A stretch of 64,000 nucleotides of DNA from Marinobacter panjinensis. Its GTDB lineage: Bacteria > Pseudomonadota > Gammaproteobacteria > Pseudomonadales > Oleiphilaceae. The position numbers and the translations under genes were made by a program. A model generated the notes under the pieces. That model was given only the letters and a program-made list of their open reading frames with translations. It was not told the DNA's origin and did no database searches. Location: positions 2,294,001-2,358,000 of the forward strand of contig NZ_SZYH01000001.1 of NCBI RefSeq assembly GCF_005298175.1. Direction: 5' to 3'. Of the stretch, positions 25,349 to 34,642 are shown piece by piece (the first letter of the stretch is position 1; each line of letters begins with the position of its first letter).

Positions 25349-26383
25349 ATGGCTACCTACGATTTTATATTTTCATCACTGGGACTGGAGAAGTGGTGTT
25401 CCGAAGGCCAGAGTGATGCCCCCATGTCGATGGCCGCGTTACTGCAGAAAACCAAGGGAACAACCGGCGAACCCGAGTCCCTCTGGGACACCCCCTTTCC
25501 GTCCATGGACGCGCTTAACGAATCCTGCGCGGCTTTTCCGCAGTCCCGTGATCTCACAAAGGGTCTTGAAGAGGGCTTTCTGTCCATAAAGGACAATCTG
25601 AGCGTTGTTCTGGATCCTTTAACCCAGCCCCTCAGCTGGGCTCTCGACGGTACACTCTACGGCATGCTGAACACACCCTGGTGGATCGTTATACCGTTGT
25701 TGCTCGCGGTGGTCTTCTTTGTTACCAAGTCCTGGAAGCTGGTCGGCTTTGTAGCAGGGAGCCTGTTCCTGCTGGCCTTTATCGACTACTACCGATACGC
25801 CATGGAAACGCTGTCGATCATCTTTGTCTGCGCTCTTATCTGCGTGCTGTTCGGTGTGCCCATAGGGATAGCCATGTCCCGCAGCAACATGATGCAGCGC
25901 CTGACGGTACCGGTGCTGGACATGCTGCAGACATTACCACCTTTTGTGTACCTGATCCCGCTGATCTTCCTGTTCAGCGTGACCGAATCCAAACTCTATG
26001 GCATCGCCATTATTCTCTACGCTATTGTGCCGGTCATCCGACTTACCAATCTGGGCATACGGCTGGTGGACAAGGACGTGATCGAAGCCGCTGACGCCTT
26101 TGGCATGACCAGCCAGCAAAAACTGTTCAAGGTCCAGATTCCGCTGGCATTGCCAAACATCATGGCGGGCGTGAACCAGACCATCATGATGAGCCTGGCC
26201 ATGGTTGTTATCGCTTCCCTGGTGTCGGCACCCGGCCTCGGGGTTCTCGTGCTCCAGGGTATCCGCAACCTTGAGCTAGGCGTTGGCCTGGTTGCCGGCC
26301 TCGGCATCGTGATCCTGGCGGTCATCCTCGACCGGGTTACCAAGGCCTCGCTGGCGCGTATTAACGCCTCACAAAATCAGTAA
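25349..26383 (+). CDS. proW: Glycine betaine/proline ABC transporter permease
   Basis: The 344-residue protein has a roughly 100-residue polar N-terminal tail, then six or seven membrane segments and the permease EAA loop (EAADAFGMTSQQKLFKVQIPLALPNIMAG). It also has DMLQTLPPFVYLIPLIFLFSV and SAPGLGVLVLQGI, as in ProW. The long cytoplasmic or periplasmic tail before the first membrane helix is also a ProW trait. It lies between proX and proV (11 bases to proV). Confidence 0.9.
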   Translation: MATYDFIFSSLGLEKWCSEGQSDAPMSMAALLQKTKGTTGEPESLWDTPFPSMDALNESCAAFPQSRDLTKGLEEGFLSIKDNLSVVLDPLTQPLSWALDGTLYGMLNTPWWIVIPLLLAVVFFVTKSWKLVGFVAGSLFLLAFIDYYRYAMETLSIIFVCALICVLFGVPIGIAMSRSNMMQRLTVPVLDMLQTLPPFVYLIPLIFLFSVTESKLYGIAIILYAIVPVIRLTNLGIRLVDKDVIEAADAFGMTSQQKLFKVQIPLALPNIMAGVNQTIMMSLAMVVIASLVSAPGLGVLVLQGIRNLELGVGLVAGLGIVILAVILDRVTKASLARINASQNQ

Positions 26384-26394
26384 GGGAGCGAATT

Positions 26395-27453
26395 GTGGAC
26401 CGGAATATCAAGATTTCCATCCGGAACCTGTACAAGATCTTCGGCCCGGACCCTGTAGGTGCTCTGGAGCATGTGCGTGGTGGCATGGGCAAAGCCGAAC
26501 TGCTGGAGAAACACAACCATGTGCTTGGTCTCAAGGACATCAATGTGGACATGCATGAGGGCGAAATCACCGTCATTATGGGGCTCTCCGGTTCCGGCAA
26601 GTCCACGTTGATACGTCATCTCAACCGGCTCATCGAGCCCACCGCAGGTGAGATCCAGGTGGATGGCGAAGACGTCCTGCAATTCGACGAGGATCAGCTG
26701 AGGAAACTCCGCCGGGAACGGATGTCGATGGTGTTCCAGAAGTTTGCGCTGCTGCCCCATAAAACGGTGCTGGAAAACGCCGGTATGGCGCTGTTGGTAA
26801 GGGGTTACTCCGTGGAGGAATTCGAGGCCGACGCGAAAAAATGGCTCGCCAGGGTAGGCCTGGAAGGCAATGAGTACCAGTACCCACACCAGCTCTCCGG
26901 TGGCATGCAGCAAAGGGTGGGTATTGCCCGGGCACTGGCATCGAACTCACCCATTATGCTGATGGACGAGGCCTTCTCGGCTCTAGACCCGCTGATTCGT
27001 TCCGACATGCAGGACCTGTTACTGGAGTTGCAGGACGAGTTGCAGAAAACCGTGGTGTTCATCACCCACGATCTGGACGAATCCCTGAAGCTGGCGGACC
27101 ACCTGGTTATCCTCAAGGATGGACACATTGTTCAGCAGGGAGAGCCCCAGGAAATCCTGATGTCGCCCAACGACCCTTACATCACCGACTTCATCAGTGA
27201 CATCAACCGGGCCCGGGTGCTGCGGGTACGCTCGATCATGAAGAAAACCACGGAAGCACCGGAAGACTGTGCCGGCGATATCTCCGACCGCGATAATCTG
27301 GAGTCGGTCATCGCCCGATCGGATGGCAACACCGATCTCACCTATCGTGTGGTGAAAAGAGGCAGACAGGTTGGCATTCTCGACATGAAGGAGCTCGTCA
27401 AGGCACTGGTGCCCACCGAAGCCTCTGAAGGCGACGCCAGGAGCCGTTACTGA
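26395..27453 (+). CDS. proV: Glycine betaine/proline ABC transporter ATP-binding protein
   Basis: The 352-residue ATPase has Walker A (MGLSGSGKSTLIRHLNR, near 62-78), the Q-loop VFQKFALLPH, signature LSGGMQQRVGIARALA, Walker B LMDEAFSALDPLIR and the switch His in VFITHDLDES. NLYKIFGPDP at the N-terminus is typical of ProV. The C-terminal 80 residues (ARVLRVRSIMKK onward) look like a shortened CBS-type region, the part that senses ionic strength in OpuA. The GTG start has GGGAG upstream. Confidence 0.92.
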   Translation: MDRNIKISIRNLYKIFGPDPVGALEHVRGGMGKAELLEKHNHVLGLKDINVDMHEGEITVIMGLSGSGKSTLIRHLNRLIEPTAGEIQVDGEDVLQFDEDQLRKLRRERMSMVFQKFALLPHKTVLENAGMALLVRGYSVEEFEADAKKWLARVGLEGNEYQYPHQLSGGMQQRVGIARALASNSPIMLMDEAFSALDPLIRSDMQDLLLELQDELQKTVVFITHDLDESLKLADHLVILKDGHIVQQGEPQEILMSPNDPYITDFISDINRARVLRVRSIMKKTTEAPEDCAGDISDRDNLESVIARSDGNTDLTYRVVKRGRQVGILDMKELVKALVPTEASEGDARSRY

Positions 27454-27543
27454 CACTGTTCGGGGCCCCGCACAGGCAGATGACAGGTTGATGATCCGGG
27501 AGCTATGATGGGGTGTTGCCGCAGCTTCGCGGCGCCCTGGACA

Positions 27544-28419
27544 ATGATCATGTCCCGACTTGTCGTCTTGGCGTTTTTGTTCATCCTCTTCATGGGCTGT
27601 TCGCCTCAGGATAACGACATTTCCGAAGCGGTTGCGAAAACCGGCACGGATACCGCCGCCCGCAAAGCACCTGCTTCCGGCATTACCGAAAACCAGGGCA
27701 AGCCCGACACCATTGTCATTGCTGCAGACCCCTGGTGCCCCCACAATTGCGAGGCGGGAAGTGATCACGAAGGTTACATGGTCGACCTTGCCCGCGACAT
27801 CCTTGGTGAGGCCGGTTACACCGTGGATTACGTCAACCTCAGTTGGGCAAGAGCGCTGCAGATGACCCGGGAAGGCCGACTGGACGCGGTGGTCGGCGCC
27901 TTCATTACCGATGCCCCGGACTTTGTTTTCCCCGATACCCCCCAGGGCCATTCATCCATTGCACTGTTCACCCACCCGGACAACACCTGGCATTACGGCG
28001 GCATTGAATCCCTGCATGACCAGCAACTGCTGGTGATCAACGGCTACTCCTACACCGAAGAGCTGGATCGCTACATCGAAGAGCATCTAGCCGACCAGGA
28101 AAAAGTCTTGGTGATCTCCGGCCCCTCCCCCCTGAACCGGGCCATCGGTCTGCTGGAGCAGAATCGTACGGACATTTTTGTTGAAGACGAGTACGTCATG
28201 GCCTGGTGGGCCAAGAGCACCGGAAAGGCCGTCAACCCGCCCCGTGATTCGGGGCTGATTGGGGTGACCGACGCCTTTGTAGCATTTTCCCCGGTGAGGG
28301 AAGACGCAAAGGAGCTGGCACAACTCCTTTCGGAGGGCACCCGCCAGCGTATCGCTGATGGCCGCGCCCAGCAGATCCTCGGCAAATACGGGCTCACTCT
28401 GTGGAAGGAAGCGCCGTGA
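27544..28419 (+). CDS. Extracellular solute-binding lipoprotein (amino-acid type, SBP family 3)
   Basis: The product begins MIMSRLVVLAFLFILFMGCS, a lipoprotein signal with FMGC lipobox. The mature part shows ADPWCPHNCEAGSDHEGYMVDLARDIL, VDYVNLSWARALQMTREGRLDAVVG and a family 3 binding fold to the end (LGKYGLTLWKE). Such stand-alone proteins may deliver a ligand or act as sensor domains. It follows proV by 90 bases, but no permease of its own is near. Starts at 27505 and 27550 are alternatives. The last 26 bases overlap the convergent lipoprotein gene. Confidence 0.75.
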   Translation: MIMSRLVVLAFLFILFMGCSPQDNDISEAVAKTGTDTAARKAPASGITENQGKPDTIVIAADPWCPHNCEAGSDHEGYMVDLARDILGEAGYTVDYVNLSWARALQMTREGRLDAVVGAFITDAPDFVFPDTPQGHSSIALFTHPDNTWHYGGIESLHDQQLLVINGYSYTEELDRYIEEHLADQEKVLVISGPSPLNRAIGLLEQNRTDIFVEDEYVMAWWAKSTGKAVNPPRDSGLIGVTDAFVAFSPVREDAKELAQLLSEGTRQRIADGRAQQILGKYGLTLWKEAP

Positions 28420-29143
28420 TCACCCGGCCATCCGACGATATCAGCAACAGTTCGCCATGCCGGCCGATATCAAACCGGGTAATGTCCGACAGCAATGACA
28501 GGAAGCGGCTTTCCTGATTCATCAGCGCGGGCGAGCAGGCCTTCCTGGTAGAGGCCATCCGATTAAACCCGAGCCCTTCGCCGGTCAGTTTCCAGCCACC
28601 AGTGAAGTTGTTGCAGGAGGCGCTTCCCGACACCCGGTTCTCCGCCATGAAGTTTATCGTTACCCGTGAACTGTCGATGATGCCGGCACCGGCGATATCT
28701 TCGATCACCCATTCGGCGCCCTGCAGCAACCGAGCCGGCTCTCCGCCACAACCACGAAATGCTTCACCGTTGATGTCCAGGCGAACCTGATTGGGATAGG
28801 GCATGCCGGTCATAGAGTCACGGCACAGCTGATGGGCGGCAACCAGAGTTATCCGGATACCTTCTCCTTCAGCACGGAAAGTGCGACTGGTGGCGCTGCT
28901 GTGGGTGGTGTCGTATCGAAGTTCGACCGGGCTTTCGCCCATCCGCTCGAGTACCAGCTGACCCGGCTCCACGATGGCGCGCCAGAAGGGCTCATTACCC
29001 GTGGCGGTAAAGGGCAGTTCAACGGCCCCGGAGGCCGGGCCGCTGGCGGGGGAGGGATGACTGTTTTCGGGCGTGGACGAGCAACCTGCCACCAGAGCGA
29101 GCGCAGCCAGTGCAGGCGCTATACAGCGAGTGAATCCATTCAT
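28394..29143 (-). CDS. Lipoprotein with COG3650-like region and META domain (HslJ-like)
   Basis: The 249-residue protein has a lipoprotein signal (ALAALALVAGCSST, Cys near 21). Next comes a domain with FTATGNEPFWRAIVEPGQLVL, YPNQVRLDINGEAFRGCGG, known from small envelope proteins. From about 140 a META domain follows: WVIEDIAGAGIIDSSRVTINF, RVSGSASCNNFTGGW, STRKACSPALMNQE. The META domain of HslJ is tied to novobiocin and heat responses in E. coli. A role in envelope stress is a guess. It converges on and overlaps the neighbouring lipoprotein gene by 26 bases. Confidence 0.8.
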   Translation of the reverse strand: MNGFTRCIAPALAALALVAGCSSTPENSHPSPASGPASGAVELPFTATGNEPFWRAIVEPGQLVLERMGESPVELRYDTTHSSATSRTFRAEGEGIRITLVAAHQLCRDSMTGMPYPNQVRLDINGEAFRGCGGEPARLLQGAEWVIEDIAGAGIIDSSRVTINFMAENRVSGSASCNNFTGGWKLTGEGLGFNRMASTRKACSPALMNQESRFLSLLSDITRFDIGRHGELLLISSDGRVITALPSTE

Positions 29144-29296
29144 TATCGGTTTCCTGTTCCTTTAGAGATGTTGCCAGAGGTGTTGCCATCACGGCGGCTT
29201 ATGTCGAAAACCTCCCATTTTAATGCACAGTGGTTACCATTTCCTGCCTCAAAGCATTACGCTTATGCCATTTATAACGCTGGAGAACACTGCACC

Positions 29297-30034
29297 ATGG
29301 CCATCAGACTTTACCAGTTTGCGATCTCCCATTACTGCGAAAAGGTTCGCTGGGCGCTGGATTACAAGGGGCTGAGCTACGAGGCGATCAGCCTGCTACC
29401 CGGCCAGCACGTGAAAACCATCCGTAAACTCACCGGCAAGGATTCATCAGTGCCGGTACTGGACCATGATGGCCACCGGGTTCAGGGCTCAAAGGAAATC
29501 ATCGACTATCTGGATGAGACCTTCCCCGAGAACCCGTTGACACCAGCCGACCCGCAGGCCCGCGAGGAAGCACTGGCCTGGGAGCAGCGGCTGGATGAGG
29601 AAGCAGGTCCAGCAGTGCGCTGTTACTCCTACCACCATTTCCTGCAGCGCCCCAAAGTGGTGGTGCCCCTGTTGGCGGCGGGCACACCCTTTTACAACCG
29701 GATTCTGCTGAAGCTGGCCTTCAGCCGGGTCGATGAGATCATGCGCAAGTGGATGAAGATCAATGAGAAAACGGCGGAGCAGTCAAGGAAAACCATGGAA
29801 GCCTACCTAACGGAACTGGCCGAGGCATACCAGAAGAAACCTTATCTGGCCGGTGACAGTTTCTCTCGCGCTGACCTTACCGCTGCCGCGCTGTTCGCGC
29901 CCATGTTCCAGCCCGAGCAGTACCCGGTGCCCTGGCCCAAACCGGCAAAAATCCCCAAAGATATAAAGGTCTGGCTGGACCAGTGGCAACCGCAAATCCA
30001 GCCCCTGGAGACGGTCTACGCGGCTAATCGCTGA
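29297..30034 (+). CDS. Glutathione S-transferase-like protein
   Basis: The 245-residue protein opens with RLYQFAISHYCEKVRWALDY, where Ser-His-Tyr-Cys occupies the active-site loop of a thioredoxin-like domain. SVPVLDHDGHRVQGSKEIIDYLDE gives the cis-Pro and glutathione-binding segment. The C-half is helical with FSRADLTAAALFAPMFQPE. Cys in the active loop suggests an omega-like or thiol-transferase type. ATG 29297 is used since the frame upstream lacks family features; GGAG is 11 bases before. Its end overlaps the convergent AraC gene by 11 bases. Confidence 0.82.
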   Translation: MAIRLYQFAISHYCEKVRWALDYKGLSYEAISLLPGQHVKTIRKLTGKDSSVPVLDHDGHRVQGSKEIIDYLDETFPENPLTPADPQAREEALAWEQRLDEEAGPAVRCYSYHHFLQRPKVVVPLLAAGTPFYNRILLKLAFSRVDEIMRKWMKINEKTAEQSRKTMEAYLTELAEAYQKKPYLAGDSFSRADLTAAALFAPMFQPEQYPVPWPKPAKIPKDIKVWLDQWQPQIQPLETVYAANR

Positions 30035-31037
30035 GCTGGTGCCGGCGCGCCTTGCCCGGGGACTTTCCGGTCCAGCGGCGGTAGGCGCGGGTAAAGGCAC
30101 TCTGCTCGGAGAAGCCCAGCAACAGAGCTATGTCCGTCAGGGTCAGCGACGGGTCCGCCAGATACTGCCGGGCCAGTTGCTCGCGGCTTCGGTCCAGCCA
30201 TTGTTGCCAGCTCAGCTGGTGCCGGGCCAGCCGCCGCTGCAGGGTGCGCGGTGCCATGTGCATGGCATTCGCTGCTCGCGCCAGGGTGGGCTCGCCGTCG
30301 GAAAGCAGCCTGAGCAGCACCTGCTGTAACTGGCGGTCAGTGTTGGAACTGCCCCTGGACTCTTCCGGCAGTGCCCGCACCAACGCCCTCGCCTGCCGGT
30401 CCAGCAACTCCCGCAAGGTGGGGTCACGCCGGGGCATGGGCAAACTCAGGTAATGCAGTGGAAACCGCACCCGCACGTGGCTGTCATTCCAGGTCACCGG
30501 GCAAGCAAAGAACGATTCGTAAGCCCTGGCCGTTTCGCCATCGACGCGCTCAAGGAAACTCACGGCCGAGGGTGGCGGCGGCTGATCAATCTGGCGACGC
30601 ATGAACGTCACCAGCGCCGCAATGGCTGCGCCATCCGCCTGCTGGCCCAGTTCGTTGTCCGACGGTGGCCACCGCATCTCGGCCTGATCACCGACCACCT
30701 CTATCTCTGCAAGGCTGGCGCCGTAGAACAGGGTTTCATAGCGCTGATAGGCCAGCATGGCTTCCCCCAGAGTATCCGAGGCCAGCACCAGGTAACCCAG
30801 AACGCCGACATGACCGGGAAGCACGCAGGCGCCCACCCCCAACTCCGGCGCACTGCGGCCGGGCACCAAAGCCAGACCCTGCGACAGCAGATCGCGCCAC
30901 ACCGGTACCGGCACACTGTCCCGTGATGCCCACCGGGCCAGTGCCAACCGCAACGGGCCGGCATCCAGCCCCTCGCGGTCCAGCCAGTCAGAAAGCAGTC
31001 CGGTCCAGGCACCGGTTACCCGGATTACCCTGGCCAC
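30024..31037 (-). CDS. AraC-family transcriptional regulator with arabinose-binding-type N-domain
   Basis: The 337-residue protein has an N-terminal ligand domain of the OruR/ArgR-like type (GACVLPGHVGVLGYLVLASDTLGEAMLAYQRYE) and a C-terminal AraC helix-turn-helix pair: LARAANAMHMAPRTLQRRLARHQLSW and LTDIALLLGFSEQSAFTRAYRRWTGKSPG. Regulators of this kind often govern lipid, alkane or amino-acid genes next to them. It is divergent from the sterol-desaturase-family gene, 135 bases away, which is its likely target. The GTG start lacks a strong ribosome site. Confidence 0.87.
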   Translation of the reverse strand: MARVIRVTGAWTGLLSDWLDREGLDAGPLRLALARWASRDSVPVPVWRDLLSQGLALVPGRSAPELGVGACVLPGHVGVLGYLVLASDTLGEAMLAYQRYETLFYGASLAEIEVVGDQAEMRWPPSDNELGQQADGAAIAALVTFMRRQIDQPPPPSAVSFLERVDGETARAYESFFACPVTWNDSHVRVRFPLHYLSLPMPRRDPTLRELLDRQARALVRALPEESRGSSNTDRQLQQVLLRLLSDGEPTLARAANAMHMAPRTLQRRLARHQLSWQQWLDRSREQLARQYLADPSLTLTDIALLLGFSEQSAFTRAYRRWTGKSPGKARRHQLSD

Positions 31038-31172
31038 TGTTCATGTTCCATCATGCCGAAAGCCCCCACCACATTGGCGTCGATGATCCATTTTGTGGCG
31101 TGGATTGTCAATTTTTACCAGGGCAATGGGCGCAGAATTAATTCATACCAACAACTAAAATACGGATAGCGC

Positions 31173-32099
31173 ATGGCTTTGATGGACATGATGGTGTCAG
31201 TACTGGAAGGTAGCGGGCTGCTGCCACTCTGGAACACCCTCACCCCCTGGCTGGCACTGGATGAACGACAACTGATCTTTGTGGTGGCCACACCGGTGTT
31301 CATAGCCGTCACCCTCTGGGAATACCTGCGCATTCGCCATGACCCTGCACGGATGGATGTGCCGGAAGCCCTTCGCAACTTTGCCCTGGGTGCCGGCTAT
31401 CAGGTCACAGAACTGTTATTCGCAGGCCTGATCGCTTTTCCCGTTTACGCCTTTCTCTATCACCACCGGATTCTGGACCTGGAACTGAGCTGGATGACAG
31501 GGTTCCTGACCTTTGTGGGCGTGGACTTCTGCTTCTACTGGATGCATCGCTCCAGCCATCGCATACGCTGGTTCTGGGCCGCGCACGTGGTGCATCATTC
31601 CTCGGAGCGAATGAATTTCTCCACCGCCATGCGCCAGAATGCCACCAACATCTTCAACGGCATGTGGATCTTCTACCTGCCTCTGGCGCTTATTGGTTTC
31701 AATCCGGTGTGGATCGGCATTGCCTACGCCCTGTCACTGGTTTACCAGTTTTTCATCCACACCACCCTGGTCGGCAAACTGCCACGCTGGGTGGAACTGG
31801 TGTTCAACACCCCCAGCCATCATCGGGTTCACCACGGTCGCAACCCGGGCTATATTGATCGTAACTACGGTGGCACGCTGATCCTCTGGGACCGGCTGTT
31901 CGGCACTTTTGTGGCGGAGGATGAACAGGCACCGCCGGAATACGGCATTACCCGCCCGGTGCACTCCAACAACCTGCTGGTGTTGTGGACTCACGAATAT
32001 GTCGACCTGTTCCGGGCCATGGCCCGGCCCGGCGGCAGCCTGTTCTTGCGCCTGAAGCACCTGTGGAAACCGCCGGAATGGGAAAGGGATGCGGAATAA
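31173..32099 (+). CDS. Sterol desaturase / fatty acid hydroxylase family membrane protein
   Basis: The 308-residue protein has about four membrane segments and the diiron histidine boxes of this family: HRSSHRIRWFWAAHVVHHSS near 127-146, FIHTTLVG, and HHRVHHGRNPGYIDRNYGGTLILWDRLFGTF. These enzymes use oxygen to hydroxylate or desaturate lipids at the membrane. The bacterial substrate cannot be read from the sequence. It lies opposite an AraC regulator and just ahead of a monoacylglycerol-lipase-like gene, which suggests lipid metabolism. Confidence 0.88.
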   Translation: MALMDMMVSVLEGSGLLPLWNTLTPWLALDERQLIFVVATPVFIAVTLWEYLRIRHDPARMDVPEALRNFALGAGYQVTELLFAGLIAFPVYAFLYHHRILDLELSWMTGFLTFVGVDFCFYWMHRSSHRIRWFWAAHVVHHSSERMNFSTAMRQNATNIFNGMWIFYLPLALIGFNPVWIGIAYALSLVYQFFIHTTLVGKLPRWVELVFNTPSHHRVHHGRNPGYIDRNYGGTLILWDRLFGTFVAEDEQAPPEYGITRPVHSNNLLVLWTHEYVDLFRAMARPGGSLFLRLKHLWKPPEWERDAE

Positions 32100-32197
32100 C
32101 TGCGCAGACCGCGGATTTTCAGGACCTGTCTCACTTTCAGACGCGTTTTACCGCTAGACTCCGGTTTACGCCAACAACAAGCCCGGATTCAGCTGAC

Positions 32198-33115
32198 ATG
32201 GACCTGCAGGAACGTTTTATCAACAGTCCGGATCACCACCGGATTCCGTTGCTGTCGTGGGTGCCAAAGAACCCCACAGCAGTGATGGTCATTGCTCACG
32301 GCATGGCCGAACACGCGGCCCGCTACCAGCCACTGGCCCAATGGCTCAACCAGCAAGGGGTGGCTGTAATGGCTATCCAGCACCGGGGCCATGGGCCACA
32401 CTGCCCTGATACCGAACTTGGCCACTACGCTGACAACCGGGGCTGGCAAAAGGTGGTGGATGACCTGCAGCAAGTGGTGGTCCATGCCCGAAAGCAGTTT
32501 CCCGATCTTCCGCTGACCCTGTTCGGGCACAGCATGGGCTCGTTCATCGCCCAGGCGTTCACCCAGCAGTACGGTGACCAGATCGACAACCTGATACTCT
32601 GCGCCACCAATCGCATCGACAAACCGAAACTCCTGATCTCCCTGGCACTGGTAAGACTTATCAGGGCGCTGCGGGGGAAACGGCATCACAGCCCACTGGT
32701 CGACAACATGACGTTCGGTGCCTTCAACAAGGCCTTTGCCCCCAATCGCACCAGCCATGACTGGCTCAGCCGCGACCCACAGCAGGTCGACCGCTACCTG
32801 AAAGACCCGTTATGCGGCTTTTCCTGTACCGTAGGCCTGTGGTCAGACTTTATTGCCGGCATGCTGGACATCAACCCGGCTGCCTGGCGCAAAGACCTTC
32901 CGGTGCATCTGATTGCGGGAGACCGCGACCCGGTGGGAGAAATGGGGCGAGGTTTCGGCCGGCACGTGGCCAACCTGAAGGCAGCGGGGCTGAACGTCGC
33001 ATCCGAGCGGCTGTTTGCCGGAGCCCGGCACGAGCTGGTCAACGAAACCAATGCCGACGAGGTCCGGGAGCATATACTCGGCTGTATTCCCCGGCAGACT
33101 GATTCCGACAACTGA
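32198..33115 (+). CDS. Monoacylglycerol lipase-like serine hydrolase
   Basis: The 305-residue protein has the lysophospholipase/monoglyceride lipase pattern: VIAHGMAEHAARYQPLAQWL (oxyanion HG), AIQHRGHGPHCPD, the elbow LFGHSMGSFIAQAF (nucleophile Ser), the acid LIAGDRDPVGEMG and final GARHELVNETNADEV (His). No signal peptide is seen, so it is probably cytosolic. ATG 32198 starts at the first conserved residue. A longer frame reaches 31985 inside the previous gene and is discarded. It probably hydrolyses glycerol esters or lysophospholipids. Confidence 0.85.
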   Translation: MDLQERFINSPDHHRIPLLSWVPKNPTAVMVIAHGMAEHAARYQPLAQWLNQQGVAVMAIQHRGHGPHCPDTELGHYADNRGWQKVVDDLQQVVVHARKQFPDLPLTLFGHSMGSFIAQAFTQQYGDQIDNLILCATNRIDKPKLLISLALVRLIRALRGKRHHSPLVDNMTFGAFNKAFAPNRTSHDWLSRDPQQVDRYLKDPLCGFSCTVGLWSDFIAGMLDINPAAWRKDLPVHLIAGDRDPVGEMGRGFGRHVANLKAAGLNVASERLFAGARHELVNETNADEVREHILGCIPRQTDSDN

Positions 33116-33185
33116 GGCATGACGCTACCCGCTCAGGGACGGTATGATCACGACCAACTGTTGAATCACCGGAGTAAGCCCCTTC

Positions 33186-33947
33186 ATGAAGGCCACCATC
33201 CGTTTATTGCTGACCCTGAGTCTGCTAATGGCAACCGGAGCTGCGCTGGCAGGAGAGGTCAGGCTGGCCGTTGCCACCAATTTTCACGAAGCCGCCGAGC
33301 GCCTTTCTGAGCAGTTTGCAGAGGCAACAGGCCACAGCAGCCGAATCAGTTACGGCTCCACCGGTAAGCTTTACGCCCAGATTCGTCACGGTGCGCCGTT
33401 TGATGTATTTCTTGCCGCTGACCAGGAGCGACCACACCTGATGGAGCAGAACGGTTCCGCAGTACCCGGCACCCGTTTCACCTATGCGGTGGGCAAGCTG
33501 GTGCTCTGGAGCCCCGACCCGGAAGCGTTCACGGATCCAGTGGCGTTCCTGCGCGAGGGTAACTTCCGCCGCCTTGCTATCGCCAACCCCAAAACAGCAC
33601 CCTACGGGCTGGCTGCCCGGCAAACCCTTGAAAACCTGGGCCTCCGGGCAGCTCTGGAAGGCAAGCTGGTCAGGGGAGAATCCATTGCCCAGACCTTCCA
33701 GTTCGTGGCCACCGGCAATGCAAGAGCGGGATTTGTGGCACTGGCCCAGCTCCGCGATGACCATGACGGCGGTGCCCGCTGGGAAGTGCCCGACACCTAC
33801 CACGACCCCATCGCACAACAGGCGATCCTGCTGGAGCGAGGCCGGGACAACGAGGCCGCCAGGGCATGGCTGGAGTTCCTCGCCAGCCGTGAAGCACAGG
33901 ACATTATTCGCCAATACGGCTACGATATCCCGCAATCGCCCGAATAA
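33186..33947 (+). CDS. modA: Molybdate ABC transporter substrate-binding protein
   Basis: ModA catches molybdate or tungstate in the periplasm. The 253-residue precursor has a signal peptide ([16 protein letters not shown]) followed by [23 protein letters not shown], the oxyanion-site [44 protein letters not shown] and GFVALAQL. The fold is that of ModA/WtpA proteins. GGAG lies before the ATG. modB follows after 14 bases and modC overlaps modB. Confidence 0.93.
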   Translation: MKATIRLLLTLSLLMATGAALAGEVRLAVATNFHEAAERLSEQFAEATGHSSRISYGSTGKLYAQIRHGAPFDVFLAADQERPHLMEQNGSAVPGTRFTYAVGKLVLWSPDPEAFTDPVAFLREGNFRRLAIANPKTAPYGLAARQTLENLGLRAALEGKLVRGESIAQTFQFVATGNARAGFVALAQLRDDHDGGARWEVPDTYHDPIAQQAILLERGRDNEAARAWLEFLASREAQDIIRQYGYDIPQSPE

Positions 33948-33961
33948 CCCATGGAGTATCA

Positions 33962-34642
33962 ATGAGCCCGGAATGGCAGACCGTCTGGCTGACCCTGAAA
34001 CTTGCCGGCATCACCACCGCCCTGTTGATGGTTATCGGAACCCCCATTGCCTGGTGGCTCGCCCGCAGTAACCACTGGCTCCGGCAACCCGTCGCCGCGA
34101 TTGTGGCGCTGCCACTGGTACTCCCCCCTACCGTACTGGGTTTTTACCTGCTGTTACTGATGGGCCCGGAGGGCATAGTAGGCACGCTGACGAAGACCCT
34201 CGGGCTTGGCACCCTGCCCTTCACCTTTGCCGGGCTGGTGATTGCCTCTGTGATCTATTCCCTGCCCTTCACGGTGCAGCCATTGCAGAATGTGTTTTCC
34301 ACCGTCAACGAACGGATGCTGGAGGTTGCAGCCACACTGCGGGCGTCTCCGCTGGACCGGTTCTTCTCAGTGGTGATTCCTCTGGCACGCCCCGGGTTCC
34401 TCACCGCAGCGGTGCTGACGTTCGCCCACACCCTGGGTGAATTCGGCGTGGTATTGATGATCGGCGGCAATATTCCCGGCGAAACCCGGGTGCTGTCTGT
34501 GGCTATCTACGACCATGTGGAAACCCTTGAATACGCCAAAGCCCACCTGCTGGCCGGGGGCATGCTGGTGTTTTCATTCCTCGTGTTGCTGACTCTCTAC
34601 CTGATCAACGGGCGCCTGAATAACGGGAATCTGAAATCATGA
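33962..34642 (+). CDS. modB: Molybdate ABC transporter permease
   Basis: The 226-residue inner-membrane protein has about five membrane segments. It has [34 protein letters not shown] and the ATPase-coupling loop [29 protein letters not shown], then THTLGEFG-like [33 protein letters not shown], all hallmarks of ModB. It overlaps modC by four bases. Confidence 0.95.
   Translation: MSPEWQTVWLTLKLAGITTALLMVIGTPIAWWLARSNHWLRQPVAAIVALPLVLPPTVLGFYLLLLMGPEGIVGTLTKTLGLGTLPFTFAGLVIASVIYSLPFTVQPLQNVFSTVNERMLEVAATLRASPLDRFFSVVIPLARPGFLTAAVLTFAHTLGEFGVVLMIGGNIPGETRVLSVAIYDHVETLEYAKAHLLAGGMLVFSFLVLLTLYLINGRLNNGNLKS

Noticed and set aside
27461..27470. Perfect 10-bp palindrome CGGGGCCCCG after proV
   Set aside because: With no loop it cannot form a stable hairpin as such, no T-run follows, and short GC palindromes are common by chance in this sequence.
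28832..29296. Open frame running into the GST-like gene from upstream, giving a 400-residue product
   Set aside because: The first 155 codons show no family sequence and lie opposite the META lipoprotein gene; ATG 29297 has its own ribosome site and begins at the conserved domain.
31985..32197. Upstream extension of the monoacylglycerol-lipase-like frame
   Set aside because: It lies inside the previous gene in another frame and adds no known sequence; ATG 32198 fits the family start.
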